Assembly: GCA_900321965.1 (NCBI GenBank)
Contig: ONYA01000039.1
Span: 1 to 56,278 of the forward strand
Length of the DNA: 56,278 nt
Direction: 5' to 3'
Source of the DNA: an uncultured Prevotellaceae bacterium
GTDB taxonomy: Bacteria; Bacteroidota; Bacteroidia; Bacteroidales; Bacteroidaceae
Shown here in pieces: positions 24,981-34,147 of the stretch. Position numbers and translations under genes: made by a program. The notes below the pieces were generated by a model, which was not told where the DNA came from, did not search any database, and worked only from the letters and a program-made list of their open reading frames with translations. Within the stretch, counting starts at the first letter, position 1; each line of letters opens with the position of its first letter.

Positions 24981-26957
24981 TTACTGCCTGAGGGTGAGAA
25001 AACCATCGTCCAAATACAATTGCTCTTCGAGCATCAGGTCTTCGAGGGCAGCATCAATTTGTTCGTAGGGTAGGGGGAGTGTGCGCAGTTGAGTGATGTG
25101 GTGAGGTTTGGCATCGTTTAGTAGGGCGAGAATCTGTCTACAAGCTTCTTTACGGGCATCATCGCCGGTTAACGTTTTACTGTCGCTGAGACAGACGTCG
25201 CATTGGCCGCAGTCGTGGGAATCGGTCTCGCCGAAGTATCTCAGAAGCTGGCGACTACGACATTGGTCGGCTGTCTCAACATATGATATTATAGCGTGAA
25301 TGCGCTCGCTATAGCGATAGCGCAGATCATCGTAAACGGCGGCGGGGAACATCAGGTGCTCAGAATCTTCGCGGCGTTGCATATAACGGACGTGCGGTAT
25401 CTGTTTTTGTGGAATGAACTGTATGATTCGTATGGCTGCCAGATGCTTCAGCGTCTGGTAGACCTGTTGTTTGGTAAGGGCACATTCCTTGGCGACGAAG
25501 GCTTCGTCGATGTAGCAATAGTCAGTAAAGAGTCCGCCGTAGTTGCGTAGCAAGGTGGTAATAATCAGCTCTTCATCTGGCTCCAGGTGGTCGAGTCGAT
25601 AGAGCTGGTCACGTGAGAGCATGAAATGGACACGCGCCTGAGCCTCTTGTTCCTCGATGTAGTCGATATAGCCGGCGCGACTGAGAATCTTCAGAGCAGA
25701 GTGTACCTGAACGGGGAAATGGTGGAACTTATGGCAGAAATCGTCGATGCTGAATTCGAAAGTGACATTGTAGCCGTCGCCAGTTGCCACTTGATAATAA
25801 TATGACAGGTGGTCGTAGACGCTGCGTATGTAGTCTTTCTCAGGAAAAGTGTCGGCGATTCGTTTCAGGAGTTTACGTTTGTCGTTATCGTTATAGAGCA
25901 GAACTGCATAAGCTTTCTGACCGTCGCGTCCGGCTCGTCCAGCTTCCTGGAAATAGGCTTCGATGGAATCAGGGCAGTCGATGTGGATGACGCTGCGTAC
26001 ATCAGGTTTGTCGATACCCATACCGAATGCGTTGGTTGCCACAATCACGCGCGTCTTGGCATGCTGCCAGGCTTGTTGGCGGCTGTCTTTCTCGGCGCTG
26101 TCGAGTCCTGCATGGTAGTACGTGGCGCTGATGTCGCTTTGGGTTAGCAGGTCGGCTATTTCCTTGGTGCGGCGGCGGCTGCGCACATAGACGATGGCAC
26201 TTCCCTTGATGTTGTTCAGGATATGTATGAGTTCGTCGCACTTGTCGGCTGCCTGTCGGACAACGTATGCCAAGTTGGAGCGCTCGAACGACATGCGGAA
26301 GACGCGTTTCTCGGAGAATTCGAGACGCTGCTGGATGTCGTCGACCACAGCGGGTGTAGCGGTGGCTGTCAATGCCAGGACGGGTACGCCTGGCAGGTCA
26401 TGGCGTATATCGGCTATATGAAGATAGGAAGGGCGGAAGTCGTAGCCCCATTGCGAGATGCAATGAGCCTCGTCGACGGTGATGAAGCTGACGTTCATAT
26501 GGCGTAGCTTGGTACGGAAAATATCAGACGATAGACGCTCAGGCGAGACGTAGAGCAATTTGACAGCACCAAAAACGGCATTGTCGAGAGTCGTGAGGAT
26601 TTGGTTGTGCTCCATACCGCTATAGATAGCTGCGGCGCGGATGCCATGACGGCGCAGGTTGTGTACCTGATCCTTCATAAGAGCGATGAGTGGCGTGATG
26701 ACAATACACACGCCCTCCATTGCCAAAGCGGGTACTTGGAAAGTGATACTCTTACCCCCACCCGTGGGCATCAGACCCAAGGTGTCGTGACCGGCACCGA
26801 TGCTTTCAATGATGTCATGCTGTACACCACGGAAATCATCATAGCCCCAGTACTTCTTTAATAAATGAGAAATGAGAAATGAGAAGTGAGAAATGCCTGA
26901 TTGTTCATTTTCCATTCCTTCATTTTCATTTCTCATTTCTAATTTCTCATTGCTCAT
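24981..26957 (-). CDS. recQ: ATP-dependent DNA helicase RecQ
   Basis: The 658-residue protein has the RecQ helicase core: LLKKYWGYDDFRGVQHDII, Walker A LMPTGGGKSITFQ, DEAH box FITVDEAHCISQWGYDFRP, motif VIVATNAFGMGIDKPDVRSV, QEAGRAGRDG, and the zinc-binding DCGQCDVC. A winged-helix RQC-like part follows; no HRDC domain is seen. It unwinds DNA 3' to 5' in repair. The start is ATG 26957, one base after the recJ stop, with GGAGG upstream, so the two are coupled. The first 32 or so residues are encoded by AATGAGAA-type short repeats and are not normal RecQ sequence. It converges on the PurF-like gene with a 9-bp gap. Confidence 0.93.
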   Translation of the reverse strand: MSNEKLEMRNENEGMENEQSGISHFSFLISHLLKKYWGYDDFRGVQHDIIESIGAGHDTLGLMPTGGGKSITFQVPALAMEGVCIVITPLIALMKDQVHNLRRHGIRAAAIYSGMEHNQILTTLDNAVFGAVKLLYVSPERLSSDIFRTKLRHMNVSFITVDEAHCISQWGYDFRPSYLHIADIRHDLPGVPVLALTATATPAVVDDIQQRLEFSEKRVFRMSFERSNLAYVVRQAADKCDELIHILNNIKGSAIVYVRSRRRTKEIADLLTQSDISATYYHAGLDSAEKDSRQQAWQHAKTRVIVATNAFGMGIDKPDVRSVIHIDCPDSIEAYFQEAGRAGRDGQKAYAVLLYNDNDKRKLLKRIADTFPEKDYIRSVYDHLSYYYQVATGDGYNVTFEFSIDDFCHKFHHFPVQVHSALKILSRAGYIDYIEEQEAQARVHFMLSRDQLYRLDHLEPDEELIITTLLRNYGGLFTDYCYIDEAFVAKECALTKQQVYQTLKHLAAIRIIQFIPQKQIPHVRYMQRREDSEHLMFPAAVYDDLRYRYSERIHAIISYVETADQCRSRQLLRYFGETDSHDCGQCDVCLSDSKTLTGDDARKEACRQILALLNDAKPHHITQLRTLPLPYEQIDAALEDLMLEEQLYLDDGFLTLRQ

Positions 26958-26958
26958 T
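26864..26958. repeat. AATGAGAA short repeats in an inverted pair at the recJ-recQ junction
   Basis: The block 26864-26895 consists of AATGAGAAATG units; 26924-26958 consists of the complementary CATTTCTCATT units. They flank about 28 bp and lie within the first codons of recQ and at the recJ stop. Confidence 0.85.
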
Positions 26959-28680
26959 TTATTCCTCCGACGGTTTGATGTCTTCTATCTGCAACTGGAC
27001 TTCACTACGCTTATAAATATTCTCCTCGATGGTGTAGACGATGTCGAACGAGCGTTTCGACTTGATGTAGCGAGCTGCTTGACTCTGACCGAAGGCAATG
27101 CCGTTCATGACGTTCGATGACTTCGAATCAACCAATTCGAGTTTGATGTGCTCCTGCTGACGGCCGACGACCTTGCTGGTGCCGTAGTCATAAACGTTGC
27201 GCGTACAGAAGAGCGGCTTGGGATTATCGGGACCGTGAGGTGCAAACTTCTTCAGATCGTTATGCAGTTTCTTATTAATGTCCTTGAAGTCGATTTCCTC
27301 TTCAATGTCGAGTGTTGCTTCTGTCTGCTCTGGTAGAATATGCTCGTTGACGTACTGCTGGAAGCGGCGACGGAACTCAGGGATGTTTTCTATCTTTAGG
27401 GATAAACCTACGGCATAGGTATGCCCACCAAAATTCTCAAGAATGTCGCGACATGATTTGACGGCGTCGTAGATGTCGTAACCGGCAACAGAACGGGCAG
27501 ATCCCGTAGCTAAGTCGCCACTACGGGTCAGTACAACGGTGGGACGGAAATATAGTTCCGTCATGCGTGAGGCCACAATGCCGACAACACCCTTCTTCCA
27601 GTTCTCGTCGTAGAGGACGATACTATTGTGGTGCTTCTGGCTTTCCAACTTTTCAATAATCTGGTTGGCCTCTTCGGTCATCTGTTTGTCGACGTCCTTG
27701 CGCTGTTCATTATACTCGTTGATGTGAGTAGCCATGGCCAGAGCACGATTGAAGTCTTTCTCAACCAGCAGGTCAACAGCTTCGATACCACTCTGCATAC
27801 GTCCTGAGGCATTGATGCGTGGCCCTATTTTGAAGACGATGTCGCTCATGGTTAACTCACGTCCTGTGAGTCCGCAGATTTCAATGATGGCCTTGATGCC
27901 TACCGATGGATTCTGGTTCAGCTGCTTTAAGCCGTGGAAGGCAAGTATGCGGTTCTCGCCCGTCATCGAAACGATGTCTGCGGCAATTGAAACGGCGCAG
28001 AAGTCGAGTAGGGGAATGAGACGCGAGAAGGGAATACCGTTGTTTTTGGCAAAAGCCTGCATAAACTTAAAGCCCACACCACAACCGCAAAGATGCTTGA
28101 AGGGGTAGGTAGAATCCTCGCGTTTGGGGTTGAGGATGGCCACAGCAGGAGGAAGTTCCTCGTCGGGGACATGGTGATCGCAGATAATGAAATCTATACC
28201 CAGTTGCTGGGCATAGGTTATCTCGTCGATGGCCTTAATGCCGCAATCGAGAACGATAATTAGTTTAACACCTTGTTCCGCAGCATAGTCCAATCCTTTC
28301 TTGCTGATACCGTATCCCTCGTCGTAACGGTCGGGGATATAATATTCGATGTTGGAATAGAACTGCTGTAGGAACTTGTACACCAGGGCTACCGCCGTAC
28401 ATCCGTCGACATCATAATCACCATACACCATGATACGCTCCTTGCGTCCCATAGCATCATTCAACCTGTCGACCGCTACATCCATATCGTTCATCAGGAA
28501 AGGATCGATGAGTTCATTGAGCATTGGGCGGAAGAAACGTTTGGCCGCCGATTCCGTCTTGATGCCGCGCTGTATAAGCAAGTCGGCTAAGATAGGGCTC
28601 ATGCCTATCTTCTCTGCCAGTTCTTTAGCTGCTGCAGCTCTTTCGGATGTTGGTGGTTCGTAATTCCATTTGAAATGCAT
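26959..28680 (-). CDS. recJ: Single-stranded-DNA-specific 5'-3' exonuclease RecJ
   Basis: The 573-residue protein has the DHH phosphoesterase motifs MVYGDYDVDGCTAVAL, IIVLDCGIKA and IICDHHVPDEELPP, then DHHA1 (GRMQSGIEAVDLL, GVVGIVASRMTELY, SARSVAGYDIYDAV, GGHTYAVGLSLK) and an OB-type C-terminal domain. RecJ degrades single-stranded DNA 5' to 3' during recombination and mismatch repair. Length is standard. It is the first gene of a recJ-recQ operon, with a promoter box at 28744-28751 and a small hairpin (arms AAATTGCC) in its leader at 28716-28737. Confidence 0.95.
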   Translation of the reverse strand: MHFKWNYEPPTSERAAAAKELAEKIGMSPILADLLIQRGIKTESAAKRFFRPMLNELIDPFLMNDMDVAVDRLNDAMGRKERIMVYGDYDVDGCTAVALVYKFLQQFYSNIEYYIPDRYDEGYGISKKGLDYAAEQGVKLIIVLDCGIKAIDEITYAQQLGIDFIICDHHVPDEELPPAVAILNPKREDSTYPFKHLCGCGVGFKFMQAFAKNNGIPFSRLIPLLDFCAVSIAADIVSMTGENRILAFHGLKQLNQNPSVGIKAIIEICGLTGRELTMSDIVFKIGPRINASGRMQSGIEAVDLLVEKDFNRALAMATHINEYNEQRKDVDKQMTEEANQIIEKLESQKHHNSIVLYDENWKKGVVGIVASRMTELYFRPTVVLTRSGDLATGSARSVAGYDIYDAVKSCRDILENFGGHTYAVGLSLKIENIPEFRRRFQQYVNEHILPEQTEATLDIEEEIDFKDINKKLHNDLKKFAPHGPDNPKPLFCTRNVYDYGTSKVVGRQQEHIKLELVDSKSSNVMNGIAFGQSQAARYIKSKRSFDIVYTIEENIYKRSEVQLQIEDIKPSEE

Positions 28681-28743
28681 TTATATATTTATTTTGTTCT
28701 TAGTCGCTCTGGCGAAAATTGCCTATTATGGCAATTTATGGTA

Positions 28744-28751
28744 CAAAGTTA
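28744..28751 (-). promoter_or_regulatory. Promoter -7 box TAACTTTG for recJ-recQ
   Basis: On the minus strand TTAACTTTGTACC lies 63 bp before the recJ ATG. An 8-bp hairpin at 28716-28737 sits in the predicted leader. Confidence 0.7.
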
Positions 28752-28874
28752 AGCATAAAAATTAAAAAAACGACAAGAAGTGGCGATTTTTTAACAGAAA
28801 AAAAGAAAAGAAGGGATAAAAAGAAATTCCCGCTTGGGACCGAAGTCTTACGCGGGAACCAATGAAAGGAGGAG

Positions 28875-28947
28875 TGGTACCTCCAGGAATCGAACCGGGG
28901 ACACACGGATTTTCAGTCCGATGCTCTACCAACTGAGCTAAGGCACC
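28875..28947 (-). tRNA. tRNA-Phe (GAA anticodon)
   Basis: On the minus strand the sequence starts GGTGCCTTAGCTCAGTTGGT, has anticodon loop CTGAAAA with GAA, a T arm GGTTCGATTCC and closes with AGGTACC plus discriminator A. All arms fold, with one G-U pair in the acceptor. CCA is not encoded. Its first 35 bases overlap the end of the upstream STAS gene, whose stop codon lies inside the tRNA. Confidence 0.96.
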
Positions 28948-29236
28948 ATAGGTTGAAGAAACCGGTCATCATAAAGACTTTCCTGATTTCGGCATTAATA
29001 TTCCGAATAGCCACTTTACCTCCTTTTGCTGCCGTCTCTTTGCGCAGGGCGAGAAATAGACGAAGTCCCGAACTACTGATGTACTCCAGTTTGGTGCAGT
29101 CGAGCGTAATCTTCTTATCTGCATTCTCCATCAGAGGTACCATGTCTTGTTGAGCCTTGATGGCTGAGGGGGTGTCAAGGCGTCCGTCGAAGAAAGCAAC
29201 GTAGCCGCCGTCGAGTTGTTCAATGTTAATGTTCAT
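28913..29236 (-). CDS. STAS-domain anti-sigma factor antagonist, reading into tRNA-Phe
   Basis: The 107-residue protein is a SpoIIAA/RsbV-like STAS domain with the phosphorylatable serine region TKLEYISSSGLRLFLALRK. It would bind the RsbW-like kinase encoded just upstream and free a sigma factor or another target. The domain ends naturally near VFMMTGFFNL; the last residues WCLSSVGRASD are encoded by tRNA-Phe and the stop TGA is at its anticodon arm. The gene therefore seems to have lost its own stop codon or to share this end with the tRNA. It follows the kinase gene by 16 bp. Confidence 0.85.
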   Translation of the reverse strand: MNINIEQLDGGYVAFFDGRLDTPSAIKAQQDMVPLMENADKKITLDCTKLEYISSSGLRLFLALRKETAAKGGKVAIRNINAEIRKVFMMTGFFNLWCLSSVGRASD

Positions 29237-29252
29237 AATAAATGTATATTAG

Positions 29253-29657
29253 TTAATGAATGTTTTTTCTCAATGTAAGAATATTATGGTTGGCTTTTCT
29301 CTCATAGTGTACGATGTCCATGATTTGGCGGATAATATGGATACCCAAGCCGCCGATTGGTCTTTCTTCTAATGAAAGATTTGTGTCAGGATCATCCTTG
29401 GTTGTCGGGTTGAAAGGTTTGCCGCTGTCGCTGATGATGAAGTCCAGATACTGAGGGCCTTTGACAACTTCTATGGTAACATATCCTGTCGTCCCTTCAG
29501 GATAGGCGTAGCTCATGACGTTGACCACCGCCTCCTCCAAAGCTAAGTTCAGACTCATGGTTGTATCCATGTCTAAGCAGAACTTTTCACAGATATTCTC
29601 TATGAATTCGCTGAGCTGTGGTATTTGCTCGATGTCGTTGGACAATGTCAACTTCAT
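29253..29657 (-). CDS. RsbW-like anti-sigma factor / serine kinase (HATPase_c)
   Basis: The 134-residue protein has the short GHKL ATPase fold of anti-sigma kinases: N box LNLALEEAVVNVMSYAYPEG, G1 box FIISDSGKPFNP and G2 box GGLGIHIIRQIMD. Such proteins bind a sigma factor or regulator and are countered by a STAS antagonist, which is encoded next. The pair forms a partner-switching module. No sigma factor or PP2C phosphatase gene is in the window, so the target lies elsewhere. It starts 18 bp after the decarboxylase beta subunit gene and may share that transcript. Confidence 0.88.
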   Translation of the reverse strand: MKLTLSNDIEQIPQLSEFIENICEKFCLDMDTTMSLNLALEEAVVNVMSYAYPEGTTGYVTIEVVKGPQYLDFIISDSGKPFNPTTKDDPDTNLSLEERPIGGLGIHIIRQIMDIVHYERKANHNILTLRKNIH

Positions 29658-29675
29658 ATGCTTTATAGTTTTAAA

Positions 29676-30833
29676 TTATGAAAGGAATCCAAGAAGAGCA
29701 CCTGCAGCGACGGCTGATCCGATGACGCCAGCCACATTCGGACCCATAGCGTGCATGAGCAGGAAGTTGTGGCGATCGTATTCCAGACCGAGGTTGTTTG
29801 AGATGCGGGCAGCCATAGGAACGGCACTCACGCCGGCATTACCGATCAGCGGATTCAGCTTCTTGTCTTTCGGCAGGAATAGGTTCATGACCTTGACGAA
29901 GCAGACGCCTGAAGCCGTAGCAATGGCAAAGGCGAAGGCTCCGATGATGAAGATGAACACAGTGTTCATGGTCAGGAACTCTGAGGCCTGTGTAGAACAG
30001 CCTACGGTCAGTCCGAGCAGCATGACGACAATATCGTTCAGGGCGGCGCCGGCGGTCTTGGCCAGTCGGGTGGTCTTGCCACTCTCCTTCAGCAGGTTGC
30101 CGAAGAACAACATGCCGAGCAGGGGCAGACCCGAGGGCACGATGAACGTTGTCAGCAGCAGTCCGATGATGGGGAAGAGTATGCGCTCCGTCTGCGACAC
30201 GTTGCGGGCAGGCTTCATCTTGATGGTGCGCTCCTTCTGGGTGGTCAGCAGGCGCATCAATGGCGGCTGGATTAGCGGTACGAGAGCCATATAGGAGTAA
30301 GCACAGACGGCGATGGCACCCATGAGGTTCGGGGCGAGCTTACTGCTGAGGAAGATGGCCGTCGGTCCGTCGGCACCACCGATAATGGCGATACCTGCGG
30401 CCTGCGAGGGCTCGAAGCCTAAAGCCAGAGCCACCATATAGGCTCCGAAGATGCCGAACTGTGCAGCAGCACCGATGAGCATCAGCTTCGGATTGGCCAA
30501 CAGAGCCGTAAAGTCTGTCATAGCACCGATACCGAGGAAGATGAGCGGCGGATACCAGCCTTGTCGCACACCTTGGTAGAAGATGTTCAGCACGGAGTTG
30601 TCCTCATAGAGTCCTATCTCCAGTCCGGCGTCTGCACGGAAGGGGATGTTGCCGAGGATGATGCCCAGTCCGATGGGGACAAGCAGCAGCGGTTCGAAGT
30701 CCTTCTTGATGGCAAGCCAGATGAAGAAGGCGCCGACCGCAATCATAATGAGGTTGCCCACAGTAGCATTGGCAAATGCCGTGTAGGTCAGGAACTCATT
30801 GAAGTTCTGTATGATAAACTGTCCTAAATCCAT
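29676..30833 (-). CDS. Sodium-pumping decarboxylase beta subunit
   Basis: The 385-residue membrane protein has nine or so helices and the conserved OadB/MmdB motifs GIAIIGGADGPTAIFLSSKL and LLMHAMGPNVAGVIGSAVAAG. The beta subunit decarboxylates carboxybiotin and exports Na+ at the inner membrane. With the biotin carrier and gamma subunits upstream in the same transcript it forms a methylmalonyl-CoA or oxaloacetate decarboxylase; the carboxyltransferase alpha subunit is not in this window. In Prevotella-type metabolism the methylmalonyl-CoA version, in the succinate-propionate route, is the likelier choice. Short AATTGTG repeats directly precede its start. Confidence 0.92.
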   Translation of the reverse strand: MDLGQFIIQNFNEFLTYTAFANATVGNLIMIAVGAFFIWLAIKKDFEPLLLVPIGLGIILGNIPFRADAGLEIGLYEDNSVLNIFYQGVRQGWYPPLIFLGIGAMTDFTALLANPKLMLIGAAAQFGIFGAYMVALALGFEPSQAAGIAIIGGADGPTAIFLSSKLAPNLMGAIAVCAYSYMALVPLIQPPLMRLLTTQKERTIKMKPARNVSQTERILFPIIGLLLTTFIVPSGLPLLGMLFFGNLLKESGKTTRLAKTAGAALNDIVVMLLGLTVGCSTQASEFLTMNTVFIFIIGAFAFAIATASGVCFVKVMNLFLPKDKKLNPLIGNAGVSAVPMAARISNNLGLEYDRHNFLLMHAMGPNVAGVIGSAVAAGALLGFLS

Positions 30834-30866
30834 AATTGTGAATTGTGCATTGTGAATTGTGCATTA
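30834..30866. repeat. AATTGTGCATTGTG repeats between biotin carrier stop and beta subunit start
   Basis: AATTGTG and GCATTGTG units fill the 30 bp between the two genes and include the TAA stop of the biotin carrier gene. Confidence 0.8.
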
Positions 30867-31325
30867 TCCGATGGTGAGCAATACGGCACCTTCCATAACA
30901 GTATCGCCAGGCTTGACGGTCACCGACGTGACGGTGCCGGCATATTCGGCCTCGATATTGTTCTGCATCTTCATGGCTTCGAGGATGAGCACAACGTCGC
31001 CGACGTTGACTTGCTGGCCAACCTGTACTTTCACATCGGTGATGGTGCCGGGCAGCGGAGCCTTCAGCGGGGCGCCGGCACCAACAGGGGCTGCGGGCTG
31101 TGCCGGAGCGGCGGCGGGAGCTGCCGGGCGTGGGGTGGGGGCAGCTGCCTTAGGAGCCTCTACCTTCGGACGGGTCATCGTCGGATGTTTGGCTGCGTTG
31201 ATGGGCTTCTGCAGTTCTACTTCGAACGGAATGCCGTTGACATTTACTTTCGCGATGTTGCCTTCTACTTCTTCAATCTCTACTTCGTAGTCGACACCCT
31301 GTACTTTATACTGATACTTATTCAT
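30864..31325 (-). CDS. Biotin carrier subunit of the sodium-pumping decarboxylase
   Basis: The 153-residue protein ends in a biotinyl domain with the biotin-attachment lysine in LILEAMKMQNNIEAEY. A proline/alanine-rich linker (PAAAPAQPAAP) follows an N-terminal strand-rich part (MNKYQYKVQGVDYEVEI). It carries CO2 as carboxybiotin from the transferase to the membrane beta subunit. The frame extends to a Met at 31340, but ATG 31325 gives the conserved start. It lies between the gamma and beta subunit genes on one strand. Confidence 0.92.
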   Translation of the reverse strand: MNKYQYKVQGVDYEVEIEEVEGNIAKVNVNGIPFEVELQKPINAAKHPTMTRPKVEAPKAAAPTPRPAAPAAAPAQPAAPVGAGAPLKAPLPGTITDVKVQVGQQVNVGDVVLILEAMKMQNNIEAEYAGTVTSVTVKPGDTVMEGAVLLTIG

Positions 31326-31356
31326 CTTTGTTATTTTCAATTTACTGATTATCGAT

Positions 31357-32322
31357 TTACTGGTGGAATTGTGTCATTTGCAGGAATTCGTCATTCCAGC
31401 TGCTCGACTTCTGCTTGATGGTGATGACGCCCGACTCAACGTCGTGGACGTCGTCCTCGTACTGCTTGAGGGCCATGCCAATGACGGCCATGTAGACCTC
31501 TTTGTCGATACCCTTGGTCTTGAGACCCTCCTGCAGGATGATGCCCGTCTTATGGCCAATCTCTGCCGTTTTCTCCACCGTCTTCGTGATGGGCTTGATG
31601 GGCTGTGCGTTCGCCATCTTCTTGGCTGTCTCCATGTGGCGCATCACCATACCGAAGAGCGTGAAGAACAGGAACAGCACGGCCAAACAGGTGAACACGA
31701 TACCCATAGCCAGCAGCGTGATACCGAACCCGTGGGGGTCTTCGCGCTTCAGCTTGGCGTCTTTCGTCTCGTCGGTCTTGATGAAGTTCTCTGTGCCTGG
31801 CGTTACGTTCTGCGGAGCCTTCACCGTCCATTTGCCATTCTGTCGTGCAAACGATTGGTCGGCTGCCAATGGCGGTATGGTCACGGAGTCGATGAGCTCA
31901 ACGGCATTTCCGTTGTAGAGTGCAATCCATACCGGCTCCGACATCGGAAGTCTGACTGTCAGATGCAGTTTCCCCTGTGCGGGGTTGGAATTGCCGAAGA
32001 ATACGATGTGCTGACGTCCCCCCAGGCTTGTACGTGCGTCGCCACTGGGGATGATGCTCATTCGCTTGATACGTTCTGGCACACTCATGTTTTGGTCAAG
32101 CACGCTGCGGTCTGTCGTCAGATACATACCTCGGATGTTGTAGGTGGTGAACGATGTGTTCTCCAGTTCTATCCAGGCCTCGTGCTTGCCAAATTCGTCT
32201 TGTATGCTGGCGGTGTTGTTGGTCATCACCTCGTTGATAACGATGTTCTTGGCTCCTTGGCCGAACATCGACGAGGCTCCTGACAGCAGCAATGCGCCGC
32301 AAAGTAGTCCGAATTTATTCAT
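31357..32322 (-). CDS. OadG-like decarboxylase gamma subunit with an N-terminal lamin-tail-like domain
   Basis: The 321-residue protein has a signal peptide (MNKFGLLCGALLLSGASSMF) and an N-terminal domain like the lamin-tail fold (NIVINEVMTNNTASIQDEFG, AWIELENTSFTTYNIRGMYL). Near residue 198 comes a transmembrane helix (GITLLAMGIVFTCLAVLFLF), the OadG anchor, and then a cytoplasmic tail. OadG stabilises the decarboxylase and binds a metal ion. The extra exported domain would lie in the periplasm. The protein is thus much longer than a minimal OadG of about 85 residues. It is encoded upstream of the biotin carrier and downstream of the AspT-like transporter (40 bp gap). Confidence 0.82.
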   Translation of the reverse strand: MNKFGLLCGALLLSGASSMFGQGAKNIVINEVMTNNTASIQDEFGKHEAWIELENTSFTTYNIRGMYLTTDRSVLDQNMSVPERIKRMSIIPSGDARTSLGGRQHIVFFGNSNPAQGKLHLTVRLPMSEPVWIALYNGNAVELIDSVTIPPLAADQSFARQNGKWTVKAPQNVTPGTENFIKTDETKDAKLKREDPHGFGITLLAMGIVFTCLAVLFLFFTLFGMVMRHMETAKKMANAQPIKPITKTVEKTAEIGHKTGIILQEGLKTKGIDKEVYMAVIGMALKQYEDDVHDVESGVITIKQKSSSWNDEFLQMTQFHQ

Positions 32323-32362
32323 TGTAATTTTTTATTTTATGGGTCTTATAGGTCTTATTAGT

Positions 32363-34054
32363 TTAACCGCAGAAGAAGAGCACGATGATTTGTGCTGTGA
32401 AGATGCGCAAGAACATTGAGAGCGGGTAGACCGTTGAGTAGCCTACGGCTGGCGCTTCTTTAGAACAGATGCTGTTCGAGTAAGCCAGTGCGGGTGGGTC
32501 GGTATAGGTGCCAGCAATCATGCCTGCAAGCGTGAAGTAGTTGAACTTGAACTTCAGACGGGCAATCGGGCCTACGATTAGGATGGGGATGATGGTGATG
32601 AGGAAGCCCGTCAGCACGTAGAGCATGCCGTCGCCTTCTACCACCGTACTCAAGAACCCTGCTCCGGCCTTGATGCCTACCGACGCCAAGAAGAGCACCA
32701 GTCCTATCTCGCGCAACATCATGTTGGCCGATGTTGTGGTGTACGTCACTAAATGTATCTTGTAGCCGTAGCGGCCAATCAGAATAGCAATAATCAGCGG
32801 ACCGCCTGCTAGACCGAGCTTCACGGGGACGGGCATACCGGGGATGGCCAACGGGAACGAACCGAAGATGAGGCCTATGAATATGCCCACGAAGATGGTG
32901 GCGATATTCGGGGCGTTCAGACGGCGTAGGGAGTTACCCATTTCGTTGGCAACACGGTCTACGGCGTCTTCGGGGCCTACGGCCATGATGCGGTCGCCCA
33001 CCTGCAGGGGCAGGGAGGGTGATGCGAAGAGGTCCATGCCGTGACGGGTGATGCGGGTAACGTTCACACCGTGAACGCTTGAGAAATGGAGCGACCCCAG
33101 CGACTTGCCGTTGATCTTCGGGTTGGTTATCAGGATGCGCTTCGACACCAACGGCTGGTCTTGCTGCTCGAAGTCGATGTCGAGCTTAGGACCGATAAAG
33201 GCCATGATGGCCTCCTGGTCGGCCTCTGCACAGACGATGAGCATCTGGTCGCCGAGGTGGAAGATGGTGTCGCGGTTGGGAATGCACAGCTCGCCCTGAT
33301 GAACTAGTCTTGAAACGACGAAGTCGCGGTTCAGGAAGTCGTGTACCTGTAACAGGGTCTTGCCCTCCAAGTACTTGTTCGTCACCTCAAGATGCATCTT
33401 GTAGGGCTTCTTGTTGGCGTTGTTTCCCTCCAGTTCCATCAGCTGTTCTTCTTCTTTCTCAAGCTTGATACGGCACACGTACCTTATTATAATAATAGCA
33501 AGGATAATGCCGACGACGCCGAGCGGGTAGGCACAGGCGTAGGCTGAGGCTATCTGGGGCGCATTGCTGCCGAATACTGTCGACAGAGCCTCGTTGGCAG
33601 CACCAAGTCCGGGGGTGTTCGTCACGGCGCCATAGAGCGTGCCAACCATCATGGGCAAGTTCATCTTGTCACTTGTGTCGAAGAAGATGTAGTAGCAGAC
33701 GAACATCACGACAATGTTCAGCAGGATGGCTACTGCAGCCAGTCCGTTGAGCTTGATGCCCTGTGTCCCGAAACTCTCAAAGAAGCCCGGGCCTACCTGC
33801 AGACCAATCATGAAGACAAAGAGAATCAGTCCGAAGTCTTGTACGAAAGTCAGTATGGGGGTAGGGGCTGTGAAGCCGATATGTCCGGCCATGATACCTG
33901 CAAACAAGACGAAGGTGACACCTAACGAGACGCCTCCGATCTTGATTTTACCCAAATAGACGCCCACGGCAATGACGATAGCATAGAGCAGGGCTATATG
34001 GGCGACGGAGTCTGTCGTCGTGAACAAATCTCTCAACCAATGAAATGATTCCAT
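32363..34054 (-). CDS. AspT/YidE-family transporter with TrkA_C domains
   Basis: The 563-residue protein has two membrane halves of five or so helices, each with the duplicated AspT/YidE motif ([40 protein letters not shown]), separated by two TrkA_C domains ([40 protein letters not shown]). AspT exchanges aspartate and alanine in some bacteria; this Bacteroidales branch has unknown substrate, perhaps a dicarboxylate. Its place before decarboxylase genes fits dicarboxylate metabolism, but this is inference. A promoter box lies 27 bp upstream at 34081. Confidence 0.85.
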   Translation of the reverse strand: MESFHWLRDLFTTTDSVAHIALLYAIVIAVGVYLGKIKIGGVSLGVTFVLFAGIMAGHIGFTAPTPILTFVQDFGLILFVFMIGLQVGPGFFESFGTQGIKLNGLAAVAILLNIVVMFVCYYIFFDTSDKMNLPMMVGTLYGAVTNTPGLGAANEALSTVFGSNAPQIASAYACAYPLGVVGIILAIIIIRYVCRIKLEKEEEQLMELEGNNANKKPYKMHLEVTNKYLEGKTLLQVHDFLNRDFVVSRLVHQGELCIPNRDTIFHLGDQMLIVCAEADQEAIMAFIGPKLDIDFEQQDQPLVSKRILITNPKINGKSLGSLHFSSVHGVNVTRITRHGMDLFASPSLPLQVGDRIMAVGPEDAVDRVANEMGNSLRRLNAPNIATIFVGIFIGLIFGSFPLAIPGMPVPVKLGLAGGPLIIAILIGRYGYKIHLVTYTTTSANMMLREIGLVLFLASVGIKAGAGFLSTVVEGDGMLYVLTGFLITIIPILIVGPIARLKFKFNYFTLAGMIAGTYTDPPALAYSNSICSKEAPAVGYSTVYPLSMFLRIFTAQIIVLFFCG

Positions 34055-34080
34055 ATTGTACTATTATCTCAAATTTGGCG

Positions 34081-34088
34081 CAAAGATA
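34081..34088 (-). promoter_or_regulatory. Promoter -7 box TATCTTTG for the transporter-decarboxylase operon
   Basis: On the minus strand AGTATCTTTGCGCC lies about 27 bp before the transporter ATG. It probably drives the transporter, the three decarboxylase genes and possibly the RsbW-STAS pair and tRNA-Phe. Confidence 0.7.
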
Positions 34089-34147
34089 CTAAGAAAAGTG
34101 CGCAAAACGAATATGATTGTGCAAGTTTTTTCCGTGTTTTAACTTCT

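Noticed and set aside
28875-28947. tRNA-Phe as integration site of a mobile element
   Set aside because: No integrase, no repeated tRNA 3' end and no phage or conjugative gene lies downstream; recJ-recQ follow directly.
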